From the NCBI GenBank assembly GCA_963969395.1, contig OZ017797.1, positions 14,012,001 to 14,076,000 of the forward strand: DNA of 64,000 bases. The letters are read 5' to 3'. The position numbers were made by a program, and so were the translations under genes. Each line of letters begins with the position of its first letter. Position 1 is the stretch's first letter. Below, one piece after another: positions 35,918 through 48,309 of this stretch. The stretch is from Pseudoscleropodium purum (lineage: Eukaryota > Streptophyta > Bryopsida > Hypnales > Brachytheciaceae). The notes under the pieces are model-generated. The model saw only the letters and a list, made by a program, of their open reading frames with translations, was not told where the DNA came from and searched no databases.

Positions 35918-37264
35918 CACCATAGCCCACATTAGCTTCCCCTTGCATAACTAGAGAAGATTGACATGCTAGACTTACAGAACTTCTTGATGATTCTCAT
36001 GTAGAATTCCATTCTCAATTCGGTGTTGTGAATCCAATACTCCAACTCACTGTATGTGTGCACCTTCATGTACCGTGCCGTTTCTAGGCACTTGAATTCC
36101 AAAGGAATTTCCACCTTATTCTTATTCTTGGGATTCTGCAAGAAGATGAGGAACACTTTCTTAGGCATCTTCACTGCTAGAAGATCTCCATAGCGGTTGT
36201 TCTTGTCGTCGGAGTACACAAAATAAGAAATCAAGAAGGATTTCAAAACCTTGTTTGATTTGACAAACTTAAGGGCTTGAGCTTGCTCCTTCTTGTCATC
36301 ACAAATGAAAAGCCACGACGGAACATCTTCAAGTGTAGGTTTTTTTAGTCTCGTCCATTGACAAGAGCACTTCAATAAAGTATGGGTTGTCTATAGTAGA
36401 GCTCTCTTTCTTTTCAATTCCTGGCAAGGCCTTGAAGTCAATCACCTCGAGTGTCAGATTTTTACTGGTCTTCGTAGTCCACATCTTCTTTGGCCATTCC
36501 AATGTACAGTTTTTGTTCCACCCATAGGGTTGATAGTGGCCACTTGTTGTCAATTTCTCAAATTTTGTTTTGTGTTCAAGAAACACCTTGAAGAAATCAT
36601 AGGCATCTTCAGATAGCTCAGTGATTACCTTATTCCTGGACGAATTATTTTTTGCTCTCCCAAAATAGGCTTTGCTAGGCCTATCGAGGAGGACATCCAT
36701 CGTTGCGCTAGAGAAGAGGCATTCCTTCTTGAAGGCCTTCCAATTCTCACTAATGATTTCGTTTCATGTGTTCATTAGTCCAAGTTCAAGCTTAATGCCA
36801 TGAAGCTCTTTGATCACCAAGTTCTTTTGCTTATGACGCTCACACCACTCTTTTGTATTGAAGTAGTCATCTTGGATTGTTGTGATACTCTTCACTATGA
36901 CCTTCGAGTAAGAATGAATGCGTTTCCCATTTGACTCATTGAGCAGATGTTTAGCAAGTTTTTCTATTTCATCAAGGCTCAAATTACCTAGATGCTTGAA
37001 GAATTCACCATTTAGAATGCAACTTTAGGAGTTCCAATCCTCCTTTTCGTTAAACATGAATTTCGTGTCAGGATTAACGAGCTCTCCATGGGTGGCAGTG
37101 GTGATTACTTCACTACACAACTTGTACACTTCATCAGATGCCGTGATGAGTCGAAATTTGTTTGTGAGCTTCAGCTTCTCTTCTTTAGACTTTGTTTTTG
37201 AAATCTTCAGGTTCTTCATGACATCAATTATAGAGAATCTCACATACATTGCCCTCTTAAACAC
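35918..37264 (-). pseudogene. decayed coding region of ~440 codons, unknown family
   Basis: One frame runs from 37264 to about 36340, broken by a TAA near 37025 and a TGA near 36764. The reading then shifts by one base at a run of seven T (about 36340-36346) and continues to 35932. The protein is lysine-rich and charged, with aromatic-rich patches such as PSWLFICDD and YSELEYWIHN. I do not recognise it. Long, hydrophilic, interrupted frames beside other decayed frames on the same strand suggest a transposon gene (gag-like) or a decayed host gene. Confidence 0.55.
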
Positions 37265-37389
37265 CTAGCACATATTTAGATAAATTTTGTTAGAAACGAC
37301 AAAAAATCTCTTAGTAATTTCATCAAATTCCATAAAGCAGGGCAAGAAATTTTGTGAGCAATGAAATGATTTGTGGCTTAATGAAGTAG

Positions 37390-37410
37390 TTTAGCGCGCC
37401 TTGTGCTAAA
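37390..37410. repeat. TTTAGCGC-type inverted repeat (copy 4) in an intron-like gap
   Basis: Arms TTTAGCGC and GTGCTAAA around GCCTT, with one G/T wobble. It lies in an intron-like gap between the decayed coding pieces. On the - strand the donor is GAATAG/GTAGAA at about 37441/37440 and the acceptor GTGCTAG at 37265. Confidence 0.75.
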
Positions 37411-37441
37411 GTGCATACCTGGAATGTCTCTTTTTTCTACC

Positions 37442-38720
37442 TATTCTCCATTGTCCTCTTTGTAGCGGCCACACTCCCAACAAACTTTGTTGGTGTCAGA
37501 TTCTTGGGTCTGCCCATATCCTCCCAAACTTTTCGAGCTCCCAATATATTGGTTGCCCAAGAAGGTTGAACTACCACAAAATGGTTTATTCAATTATAAT
37601 ATGCGGAGATGCATCGCAACTTTTTCACGTCTTCTAACCACACTACAAAGTAGTTCCACTTTTGAAAGTGCTCCCTCTCATCCTTGTCCGCCTTGTTTTC
37701 GTCAACAAACATGTAGTTGTTGGCTTCAACACTATGCTACCCGTTTATGATGTTAAATTTCCCGGCCTCAATGTCCTTCTACTTTGAGGGCTTCATACTG
37801 AAGTCGACGGGCATAACACAGAGTGTTTGTTTGGTATTCTTATTAGGAATATTGAGGAGGTAGTTGACCATGTCCTCAACAATATTGGTCTGCTTGGATT
37901 GGATGTTAAATGTCGTCGCCGCCTCTATTAGCTGAGAGATGTCAATCTCCTTCTTTTCACTAGTAGGAAAAACATACACATCTTCATAGGTGGTCCAAAA
38001 CTTCTTGTACACCTCACTCACATGCTCATAGTCAAGTTTCTTCTCTGTTGCCCGTGAGTGTGGCATATTCTCCATTTCGTCAATGTAACTCCCTTCTGTG
38101 ACTTCTGAGGTTTTAGATTCCTTTGTTGTTGGTGTCTTTTTGGGCAATGGGGCAATAACTTTCTTTCCCTTTCGTGTCTCGGTCTTTGGAGCTGGTGTCT
38201 AAGTGTTTTTTTGACCTCGACTTGCACTTGGCTCCTGCTTTACTTTGAGTTTTGAGGTCTGGTTGATGCCTTGTTGCACAGCCTCTTTTGAGATTGATTA
38301 AGGTTTGTTGTTCTCTAATTGCAACTCCAGCTTCCCCTTAAGCATGTGAAAGTCATTGAATAGCATCCGGATTTTACTACGAAGCTTTTTTTAGGCTAGG
38401 GGGGTTCCATTTGCATTCTTCCACTCCTTGTTGTCTAGTTTTTTTTCCAGCTCTTTGATCTCATCGTAGTATAATGTAGGTTTTAGATTAGAGAGAAACA
38501 AACTCAAATGGAAGGGTATAATAACGGAGTTAATGCAGATTGCAAAGTGGTACTGATCTTGTCTACTTGTACCATGTATGGTTGTCATACATTTGACTTT
38601 GATTATAGAATGCGTGTCTACTTCTACATCCTTGATCTTCTCATGAAAGGAGAGTTGTAGGTAGCACTGAGCATTTTTGAACTTGTAGGAGAAGCAAAAT
38701 TGGTTTATAAATGGAATCAT
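37442..38720 (-). pseudogene. decayed coding region, lysine-rich, same unknown gene
   Basis: The same - strand frame is open at 38720-38391 and 38147-37779 and links through single stop codons at about 38391, 38292, 38203, 37779 and 37741. That is roughly 320 codons with few interruptions and no shift. A basic, Thr/Pro/Lys-rich linker (about 38230-38110) precedes an acidic helical part with YKKFWTTYEDVYVFP. Frames this long with isolated stops are typical of recently inactivated coding sequence. The family is unrecognised. Confidence 0.55.
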
Positions 38721-38946
38721 GAATAAGCTCCATGCTCCAACTTTGTTTGGCTCTTTGAACTCTCAATATTCTCCTTCAATGAGATGGTTGTCTACACTTT
38801 TGTCGTCTTTAGTAAATTGCACTTCACATTTCTTGAAGTACATTTCTAGTGCCTGAATTTGATTTTCCATTCTCCTAACAAGACAGGATAGTAAAGGAAA
38901 GTTAGCAAGTTAGTCGATGATAGAAAGTAGAATTTGTGAGTCGAAG

Positions 38947-39710
38947 TGTAGCGTGACTCACACAAAACTGTGGTTTGGTATTTGGAGAAATATTTAAGAA
39001 TTCTTTTTTGTTTTTGGAAAATCTTATTTTAGGAGATGATGACAGAATGTGATTTGATAGTTGTAGTTTAGCGCGACTTGCGCTAAACTGTAGGTTCATT
39101 TTCTTAGTGTAATAACATATTTGATGTTCTGAAAATCTATTTATTAATTGAAAATTGATGGTTGCGAGTCCAAGACATCTAATGTAATTTGATACTTGTA
39201 GTTTAGTGCGGCCCATGCTAAACTATAATTTCATACTTGTTCCTTTGTTATGCTTGTGATGTTCTAGAAATCTATTTGTAATTTGGAGATAGTAGCTTAC
39301 TGGATATGTGTGGACATGTGTGGATATGTGCAAATCTTGCTGAATTGATAACCTCAAGTGTCGTGTAATCAAGTTGTTTATGTCATTTTAGTGCAGCTCA
39401 TGCTAAAACAACAAGTCTTATTCGTTGGTGTTAGCCAACAAAAATGTGGACCTTAGTATTGTAGGACCTACCTAAATTTTGAATATCTTGATATCTACCT
39501 ACTTTGGGAGAAAGTATGATTTAGCAATGGATTTGATCTAGAACACTTTAGTGCGGCTTGCGCTAAAGTGTCGTTTACTAATGGTGTTGTTAAATATTGA
39601 CTTCTTGATTTTTGTGCATTATGAGATCCAGACTCTACATACGAGTGTCACTCTCGCATAGGTTTACTAATGAAACTATCATTTTAGTACGAGCCAAGAT
39701 AAAATGATAG
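38947..39710. repeat. array of six TTTAGCGC-type inverted repeats in diverged tandem units
   Basis: Copies at 38947-38967 (eroded), 39065-39089 (10 bp arms AGTTTAGCGC), 39200-39224 (outer arms AGTTTAG/CTAAACT), 39386-39408 (TTTTAG/CTAAAA), 39544-39570 (CACTTTAG/CTAAAGTG) and 39676-39710 (11 bp arms CTATCATTTTA/TAAAATGATAG). Spacing is 119-187 bp. Sequence between copies is partly shared (for example TGATGTTCT, GAAATCTATTT), so the units look like an old tandem duplication. The array lies just upstream (5') of the decayed - strand gene, possibly in its first intron. Confidence 0.75.
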
Positions 39711-39719
39711 ATGTGGTTC

Positions 39720-42700
39720 AGTCTTCTTAAGTTGAGATTAGGGTTTGGTCTTTGCGATGATTATTTGGGAAGCTTAGTTGGAGCAGTTTAGCATTTGGAA
39801 TTCATTCTTAAATTTTAGGATTGGGGTCGAATAACATTGGTTACAAAATCAATGTGCAATGGAAGTGAATTGAGGGTGCAAGAAGAAAATTTTTGACTGC
39901 ATGTGAGCTAGGATACTGTCAAAAAACTCAATAACATACTTTCCTATAAGCTAGATTTCCAATTGCTATAGTATTTATCAATGCATGCTATCAACATTGA
40001 TAGTATCATCTGAAGAGGATACTATATTCAAATGGAAGTGATTTGGAATTTGAATTCCAAAAAAGAATGAAAAACAAAATCCACAAGTAGAAGTCAACAA
40101 TAATTACCTGGGATTCAAGCTAAGATCTGCCTGCCACTCACCGTCACAAACTGCTTGAATTCAAAACTTGCCTTCACCTCTTAATGACCTGCTTGTAGAT
40201 ACAACAAATAACTTAACAACTGAATTCTTTTCCCAAGTAACTTATAGTTGACAATAAATTCAATAGTGTTCTGAATCCTTAAGACCCTAACGAGATCCCA
40301 GTCAACAGTAAGTATAAAAATACTCTCTACTCATTCAAAACTTTCACCCCAATTCTATCAATAAGTAGGTGCAATGATCTGTAGAAAAACAGATTTCTAT
40401 AAGAGATCGTAAACGAAGATAGTAATGATGGTTTTAGGATAAATGAATCCTACAACTTGATCCATCACCCACAATCTATCCCTTCTCTAGAGCATCTGCA
40501 AATGTGCATTGATAGCCACAAAATCCGTAAAGGTAGAGCTTGAGTTTGTTACCTAATGCGAGGTTTGTACTGACTTTCCAAATTTTGCCACCTCTCAGTT
40601 CAATATCTTGTAGAAGATGTGCAGCAAATTCAATCTACAAATGTTATTTTCAATTAAAATCGAGTCTGCTTCTAAACCAATATCATAACAACAAGAATTC
40701 TAATTCCCATTACAAACCCGTAACTGTGCTCTAAGCAACAATTATAGCTAGAGAGAGTAGAAAACAACAAAAAAGACCTCGACTACTAAATTCCTACAAC
40801 TCACATGCAATCTCGCATGGATTGTAATAACGATATATGCAAAGAGCCTGCGAGCCTGTGAAGCTTGCAAACAAGGTGCATTCAATCTGATGCTTGTAGA
40901 TTTACTTGTACTACCTTACAAGTGCCTCATAAATCCAAACAAAAATGCAAAAATGAATGGAAAAAAGAAAGTGGTTCAACTCTCACCACTTAGTTGCAGC
41001 AACTTGCGAGGTGCCGACAGAAGTTACAAAAGCAAACTTTAGGATCACCTCTACAATAGTGAATGCCTTCATATTCTTCCCACAAACAAAAATCTGAGAC
41101 ACAAGGCACATTCCCTAGTTAGAGTGCATTGTGGATTGAAATTCTTCACATTAACTCTATAACATTAGGGCCTTTACAAAAACAATTCCGTATTAAAAAG
41201 TTCCATACATTCAAAGTACACAAGTTTGTAAGCCAAAAAAATATATAAATGACCCATTCCCAATAATGCATGATACCCAACCTCAAACTTACTCACGTCA
41301 CATCTACACTCATGGCTCATTGCCTATTAAGGTAATTTCAAGCTTCTAATCGGCATTCATCACTCTCTACAAACTCCAAACCAAACCCCAAACCAAGACA
41401 TTCAGTGCTTCTTCCTGTTGCAATAATTATGCTATGGATTTGAGAAACCAAAAAAAAAACAAGGTCAAGGCATTGCAAACAGCCAGGTGCAGTGGCCAAA
41501 GTAAGGGATTTGTAGTACCCAATGATGCTACATTAACGATAGAAAGTCTATCCTAGTGATCAAGAGCATTCACAAGAGCAATCAACAATCTTTGTCTTTG
41601 CACGACTTTAGGGTTTTGTGTGAAAATTCATGCGAAAAAGAAAGTGGCTCACTTCTTTCTACTCAGTTGTAGCAGCTTGTGAGTAGCATGCTAAGAAAAT
41701 CTTGAAGAAATCAACAAGCAAAATGAGATGCACCTCCGCAACAATGAATGCCTTGAGATTCAAAGATTCATGCACAAACACATTTACAGATCCGCTCCAC
41801 AAAAGAAGCGCCTCTAGAATTCATGAAAGAAAAGCACAATTACGACGAGACAAAAACACAAAAAACACATCGAAAATACGGTCATAGAAAACACCGCTCA
41901 TGAAACCCTAAACCCAAGTTTCCAGTTTCCTTGCCGTCTACGAGGTTCATACCCAAACGGTCTGATATTTGATGAACATCAATATTTGGTTGATGATACT
42001 CAAGCAAGATTGAAATTGGGATTAGGTCGAGCTTGATACCCTCATAATTGAAAACGGACCCTCCTTTCTAAGATACAAAATGTTGGCTTTCATATCTAAG
42101 CTAGAAGTATTTATTTCTAAAAACTTAAGCATTTTGATTAACTCAAGCATTTTACACTAGATGATGTGAGAAAGTCAATTATAGGTAATTGAGTTTCATT
42201 GTGTGTCAAAAAAAGGTCCTACAAGTATGCAAAAAAAAAGAATAAAAATTCTCCAAATATAAATATTTCAGTGAAAACAAAAGTGAATTTGCATCAAAAA
42301 TCCATTCCAATTTCATAGACTCCACTATTGTGGTTTGCTTTGGCACTTTTCACTAGGCCAAAAACAAAGACAGATGGGTGGAGGAAAAGCTCTAAACCAA
42401 AAATCTTTTTTAATGACCATTGCATCCAATTATTGTCCACAATAGGGTAGCCTATACAACAATTACAGTGGCCGTGTGTTTAAATTGGTATTTCTATCCT
42501 AGGCCCTTTTTATTAATGTCCAATGTATGTTTGAATCAACCATTGTTCACTTAGTATACTTGAGCATGTGTTAGTGTAGTGCAACGTTTGAAATTTTTTT
42601 GCCCAATAAAAGATCAAACTCTTGGAGAATGGAATTGTTTTGGTAAAATTATGCGTGGAATTGAAATTTTCTGAATTTTAAAAGTCGATAGTTGGTCTAA

Positions 42701-42860
42701 ACCTGTAGTTGACATATAGAGTCTAACCTCCAAGGCCGTTCATTGAAGAAAACTTTGCACTCAATGTTTTGGGACATGTGTCATGACTTGATTAGTTTGA
42801 ACTTTGGAAAAGGACAAAAAATATATTGAAAGATTTGAAAGGAAGAAAAACGAACCATAA
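39720..42860. other. no intact gene; diverged direct duplication at 40.96 and 41.64 kb
   Basis: About 40960-41110 and 41640-41790 are diverged copies about 680 bp apart. Both have GAAAGTGG, then CTCAC, then AGTTG(C/T)AGCA, then CTTG(C/T)GAG, then AATGAATGCCTT-type words. On the - strand, a GGTTTAGGGTTTC leader-like stretch near 41890-41930 could mark the start of the decayed gene below. That is inference. Confidence 0.4.
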
Positions 42861-42871
42861 GGTCTTGTGAA

Positions 42872-43174
42872 CATGGTTGTTATAGTGGATGGACATCCGG
42901 TTCGCCCGTCCGTTAGAGGTCCCGCCCGTCTGATACAATCAACACATAGTTGACTTTCTGATAACGGAAAAATAGGCCATGTGGATGCCATGTGGATTAA
43001 GGAACATGCTGGGTGTGGACGAGATCGTCAGGGCGCGGACGAGGTGACGTGTCATTCCGCAAAATTGCACAAGTTACAAAATTAAAGCTGTCTGGACCGT
43101 CCGTCCATCCGGTCCGGTTTGCCCGTCCATCCGTCCCATCCGATGACCCTAACTTGCCCGTTATGATAACCATG
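42872..43174. mobile_element. hAT-type MITE, 303 bp, with 8 bp target-site duplication
   Basis: The ends are inverted: CATGGTTGTTATAGTGG on the left and, read inward, CATGGTTATCATAACGG on the right. A perfect 8 bp direct repeat, CTTGTGAA, flanks the element at 42864-42871 and 43175-43182. An 8 bp duplication with short terminal inverted repeats is the mark of the hAT superfamily. The interior is GC-rich with many CCGTCC or CCATCC words on both flanks, partly inverted. There is no transposase. It is non-autonomous. Confidence 0.88.
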
Positions 43175-43182
43175 CTTGTGAA

Positions 43183-43640
43183 TTTTAACAAGTGATACAA
43201 AAGTTTCTTCTTTTCATTACATTCATTTTATTCAAAATCTTTGTAATTTTCAATAAAATTCTAGCAAATGCTTTTAACTTGTTTTAGAGTTGCCATCTAG
43301 TGTGGGTTTAGTGAAAATATAAAATAAAAAATTCTCACTTTTTAGTACAAATGACTTCTTTATACTATGAAAATATGTGGAAAAATTGAGTCCCTTCAAT
43401 GTTCATAGATTGCAAGGTATAAAGTCAATAAAAAATTTCACATATTGGCTAGCTACTGTGAGACTATTTTCTCTTAGCCTCTCGATTACCACATTGTCCA
43501 AAGTATACTTTATTGAATTACAAGCCTCCTAACTTTGATGTAAGCATTTCATGAAAACAAATGAATATTTAACAAAGCTTATATAAGCTTGTCGTATGCG
43601 CAGTCTAGGCATAAGTATCTTTACACATAAAAACGTGGTA
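43183..43640. other. AT-rich DNA, nothing recognised
   Basis: No gene or bounded repeat is visible. Confidence 0.4.
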
Positions 43641-44330
43641 AGATGATACGAATTATCATCCAAGGGAATTCTAGATGCCTTTCTAAATTTCAATATCCGG
43701 ATGATCGTTTCCTCCTCTTCTAACTACTCTTTTTCACTCTCTTTTCCGGAATCACTACTATTCGGATTCTAATCTAGATCCGGCATCATCCGGTTCTTTG
43801 GTTTTGTCCCGTAACAAACTGGTTTTCAATTCCTTTGTTTCACCATCAGAAGGTCCACTATTGATCTTTCAAGGGGTAGGGACTTCACCACTCTTGTCTA
43901 TTCACTATACCAACAAAAAACAAACAAACAACAAACACCTAAATACTCAAGGTGTTGTTGCACAAAAGGTAGATCCGGATCCTCACAACATCCCAAATGG
44001 CTGATCCAGAATGTAGGTCACTCAGGACCGCATTCACTCCTCCTTACTACAACAACAAATCTTAGATGCCCAGAACTGATAAGGGAGTAATCTTTCTAGG
44101 TGTATGACGGATCCTAAGATTGGCAGACCTTCCGGTGAGTGGGAGTTTCCTCTGACGGTCACTAATCTCCATATAGAATTGTTTCCAATTCCAGATCTAC
44201 ACTCACACCACTCTTCACTAAAAACCAGATTACCATTTTGGTAGTTCAAAGACACCACGTGCAACTCTCTCATCTCATATCTAACATCATTATAACAATA
44301 CTCCCTTGGTCTGATCAAGTTATCCAAAAT
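43640..44330 (-). pseudogene. decayed coding region, 3' part of a transposon-like gene
   Basis: On the - strand, coding-like readings run from 44327 through 44034 and, after stops and shifts, to about 43640, where an acidic Ser/Glu-rich piece (SSDSGKESEKE) appears. Codon use rich in CCGG/GGAT words matches the larger decayed frame at 44.7-46.1 kb and differs from the AT-rich surroundings. It is probably the same element. The family is unknown. Confidence 0.4.
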
Positions 44331-44689
44331 CCGGGTTCCTCCTCACCTATCCTTCTGACATCTCAACACTCAAAACAACAAACCAACACAATCTGGATGC
44401 ATGGTTGGAGCCAAAATGTTCACCAAGTGACTCAAATTATAGAAGGGAATGAAATACAACCAAATAATTGCTAGGATGGGATGAGAGGGCAAAAAACTTG
44501 CCTGCCTTTAAAAACCAAAATCAAAAGCAAAGTCAACGCCTAAAAAGCCAAAAAGGCATTCCGAAAATTAGGGCAACCAACTAGTGAACAACCCAGGATA
44601 ACCGGAACATCCATAGTCCAACTGTCTCGACAAATCCGGAATCCCTAAAAGGATCCAGAACCCAAACCCATGCTTGGAAATCCCGTTCC

Positions 44690-46138
44690 GCATAAAAATC
44701 CTACCTAACTACCTGTGCTCTATCTACCTCGCCGTGCCTTCTTGGAGCTGCTCCCACTTTAACTACTTGGAGTCTTCACGGAAACCTTCACTAGCGTATT
44801 CTTTACTGATGACTGAGTTTAGGGCTTCCGTGAAACCTTAGAAGGCGAGTCTTCCGATTCCATTTCTTCCTCAAATTCGGACTTCAGCATCTCTTCTTCC
44901 GATTTTTCAATCTCCTGAATCTCCAGGTCCTTGGCTTGCAATGATTCACTCAATTCAATCTCAGCACAATCCCATTTCGGAGTTAACTACTGCATATGAG
45001 AGAAGTCTTGCGGATGAGATTGAGCTGGATTTGTCATTACTTCAATCCATGCATCAAGGTTGCTGTGAACCGTCAATTTGGGTACCCGAAACTTTCCAAT
45101 TGTGACTTTCCCAGGTGATGGGAAAATCGAGACGGAAAGCACATGTTCTATCAGAACAGACTACCCACTCGCCTCTAAACTGGCTCAGATCCTGCTAATC
45201 TTGATTGAGTCCATGCTTGGCTACCTGAGGGTCCTGCAACTAGGGTGAAGATAGATTTGAGTCCCTTCAATTGTGGCTAGATCGGGCCACTTGAAGCCTA
45301 CCGGATCAGAGTTTGTCGAATCGGAGTATCCCGGAATATGTTCTTAGGGACTTCCAAAAATCCTTCTAAGTTGATGGCCCGTTCCGGATCCAAGTATCCT
45401 AGCAACTTTCTCATGTTCTTCAATACAATCCCCATCCAAGCTTCAAAGTCGACCAGGATCTTTACCATCCTGGATCCGGTCATGTGCCCTTCCTTCTCTA
45501 ACCAAGCGGTGTAGAGTTCAACTCGGATCACCATATGTTCCGGAACCATGACGAGTTCCTTGAGGTTGTGGACAAGCCGGAGAGCCTTCGCCTACTTCCA
45601 TTTCCCCGCATTCAGTTCTCCCTCCGTCCACTCGAGTTGGAACTTGAAGCTATCCCTTTCTTCCTTCAACTTCTGGATTTGTTCCTCCTTCTGGCAGAAC
45701 TCCTCCGGATTCGGGCGTTTTTTAATCTCCTCTAAAATTTGGTCCAGCTCTACCTTGCGTTTGTTTGCGATAAAAAGCATGTGATCCTCCAGGTCGCCAT
45801 ACATCTATTTGGCCTGCTACATCTACTGAATTCCAGCTTCAAAGAATTTAAGCTCTTGGGGATATTCCAGATCGAGTATCAGTTCCTCCCATTCCGGTGT
45901 TGGCCACCGTGATTGTAACGTGGGTAGGCTTTTCCGGATACAAAATTGGAATAAAGAAATCCAATACCCGTCTATGCCTTTCATTTTTACAATTGCTAAT
46001 GGCAAAACCTTCCTTTAAGTGGACTTGACTCCAGAACTTTCTAGTCATGTACTTGTCCGTTCTTCTAGCTAGTTCAAGCCCATTCTTCTTGAATGAATAG
46101 ACATTGTAGTATATTTTTCGGAATCTAATCTTATTCAA
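44690..46138 (-). pseudogene. decayed transposon-like (gag-like) coding region with coiled coil
   Basis: The reading starts at 46138 and passes through LARRTDKYMTRKFW and FFIPILYPEKP (about 46090-45920). After one shift it continues through a strongly charged, helical coiled-coil part (about 45800-45600) and a second domain (about 45545-45300). It ends in an acidic and then basic Ser/Lys-rich tail near 44750. Internal stops include TAG at 45823-45825, 45817-45819, 45805-45807, 45592-45594 and 44987-44989, plus two TAA near 44820 and 44760. There is no reverse transcriptase, protease or integrase. The architecture resembles gag-like proteins of plant transposons, but I cannot assign a family. 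Confidence 0.55.
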
Positions 46139-48309
46139 CTAAATCCGAGTTCGAACACCAGGGAATGAACTATATAAGGCTAGCGTAATGTGTTTAAAGG
46201 TCACAATGTATAAACGTGCAAAATTCAGATACTTATTTGTTCTTAATCCCACTAAAACCCAAGGTATCACTCAAGCTGTCCATTAGTAGATGCTATTGAC
46301 TGATGTATGACGTCTGAGTCCTGTCTAGTGTACTATTAGCTCGTGACAATAGTTCTGGGACAATAGTTCAATGTGGACTGACTTGTGTATGGATGCAGTG
46401 TAGGACTTAGACTTTAGTACAGCCCACTATAGTACTTTGAAAATAGTTCAAATATATGTATTCAATATTTCAAAACAAAGTAGAATTAAGGGTTTGGAAA
46501 GGCTTACAATAAGTCACCCCAAGGCTTTAGGACAATATGGCCAATATCAAGGGTTAGCAACTACCTACAATACACAAAATCCAAACTTACAACATGTATA
46601 TGCAATTTTCAATACAACACTCTAATAACATTGATGCAAGACAAATAATAAATTCCTAACTCTAATTCTAACTCTCAAATAGATCAATTCCAAACCAGGA
46701 GTACGGCCGTACGGCCGTTCGAAATTTTTTTACCTTTATTTTAATTTGTTATAGTCGCGGGCCAAAATAATCATTAAAACCCTGAAATTTTGATTTAATT
46801 GGCCGGTGGACCTAATACCGTGGTTAGAGGGCCTATATCCGTGCGATACCTTGGCAATACCCGATTGACACCCTTCCCTTGAGATACCCGGACAATAACC
46901 CTCCGTAATACCCAGCCAGTCCCAAACCAGGTGTCTACCTGAAATTGGGTCTCTGATTGGAACCAGCCCAGGTTCCAACCGTACCCCGAGCCCTCGTTTG
47001 GGGACCTCACCCTAACTTGTCACCTCAGTTCAAATCCCTAATTCGATTTCCATAGACTGCAGCGACCTGCACCTGTTGTGCTGCTTGCGATTTGAGATTT
47101 CTCGGTCGATTTGTCCAAATTTACTGAATTAGTTCATGAATCTCACTCAGTCTTTCAATCTTGATTCCCACAATCCTCTCTGATAATGAATTAGCACAAA
47201 CTTTTAAAATTTCGAGCTTTGCCGAAGGTCAATTACTCCAATTCAGTTTCGATTTGCAACTCACAATTTCTCTAATTTGATCATGAATGAGTGATCGAGC
47301 AATGAATTACACATAACGAGCACAATTTGTATACAACAATTGAAAGAAACCGAGATTTGTAGCGGCTGCTGCGCCCGTCGAGATTGCCGAATCCAGGGAT
47401 CTGCTGATTCTTCACTCCAGCACCCACAGCGATCAATTCACCTACACATAGAGTTGTGTAAGTCTTTTAATTTTTTAATTTTAATTTTAATTTACGATCG
47501 TGAGACTGCTTCGAAAATGGAAAATCCTTAACACTGCAGCATCCCGGCGTTTGAATCACCACCAAGCTCCGATTCTTGTTCACAGTGCTGGCAATCGTTT
47601 CGGCTATTCCTCCGATCAGGCTCAAATCCCAACAAATTGCTTGCCCAATCCACCGGCACTCAAGACTAAGCGACCTCAGACTCGGCACAATCTACAGTGT
47701 ATAATTCCTAACAATTCTTCAAAATCATATTCCCGACAGATTCCCCACCACGCACAGAGAATTGACCAGACAACACTTCAATCAATCTTTAGCACAACAG
47801 CGCAAATTTCACACAATTGCTCACAAAATTATGCACACGATTCCCTCACAACCAACACAATTTGGAATAGCACTTTTATTACACTGGCAAATAGCATCAT
47901 CGAAACAGCACATCAACAGCGCAAGATCGACGCAATGAGAGTTACACTGCACAGAAAAAAAACGAAGAAAAATGCAAGAGAGAGCAATTGTAAAGAACAA
48001 TAAGAATATATGTTGAATTCCGGGGTGATCGGAGGGGTCGCAACTTTCGCAATCGGTGCGACGCGCGCCTCCTAAAACCCTAAGTCTTTTTCTTTTTCTC
48101 CTTATTTTTCTTTATCTTTCTTCTTTTCTTTAACTTTTTGACTTTTTCTTTTACCAACTTTTAATTTTAATTTTTCTTTGTCTTTTTGCCCTTTTCTATT
48201 AGTTTGTAGCTACTTGCTAAAGTATCTTTTACTTTTTAGACACTTTAATGCATTTAGAAGCTACTTTTACACTAAAATTCTAATATATATATAAATAATG
48301 TATATAATG
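46139..48309. other. intervening DNA between decayed coding parts
   Basis: No supported gene. It holds a tandem palindromic word GTACGGCCGTACGGCCGT at 46701-46718, GC-richer stretches at 46.8-47.0 and 47.3-47.7 kb, an AATTTT simple repeat at about 47464-47495, and a pyrimidine-rich tract at 48085-48190. It could be an intron or an insertion within the - strand element, or unrelated DNA. Confidence 0.35.
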
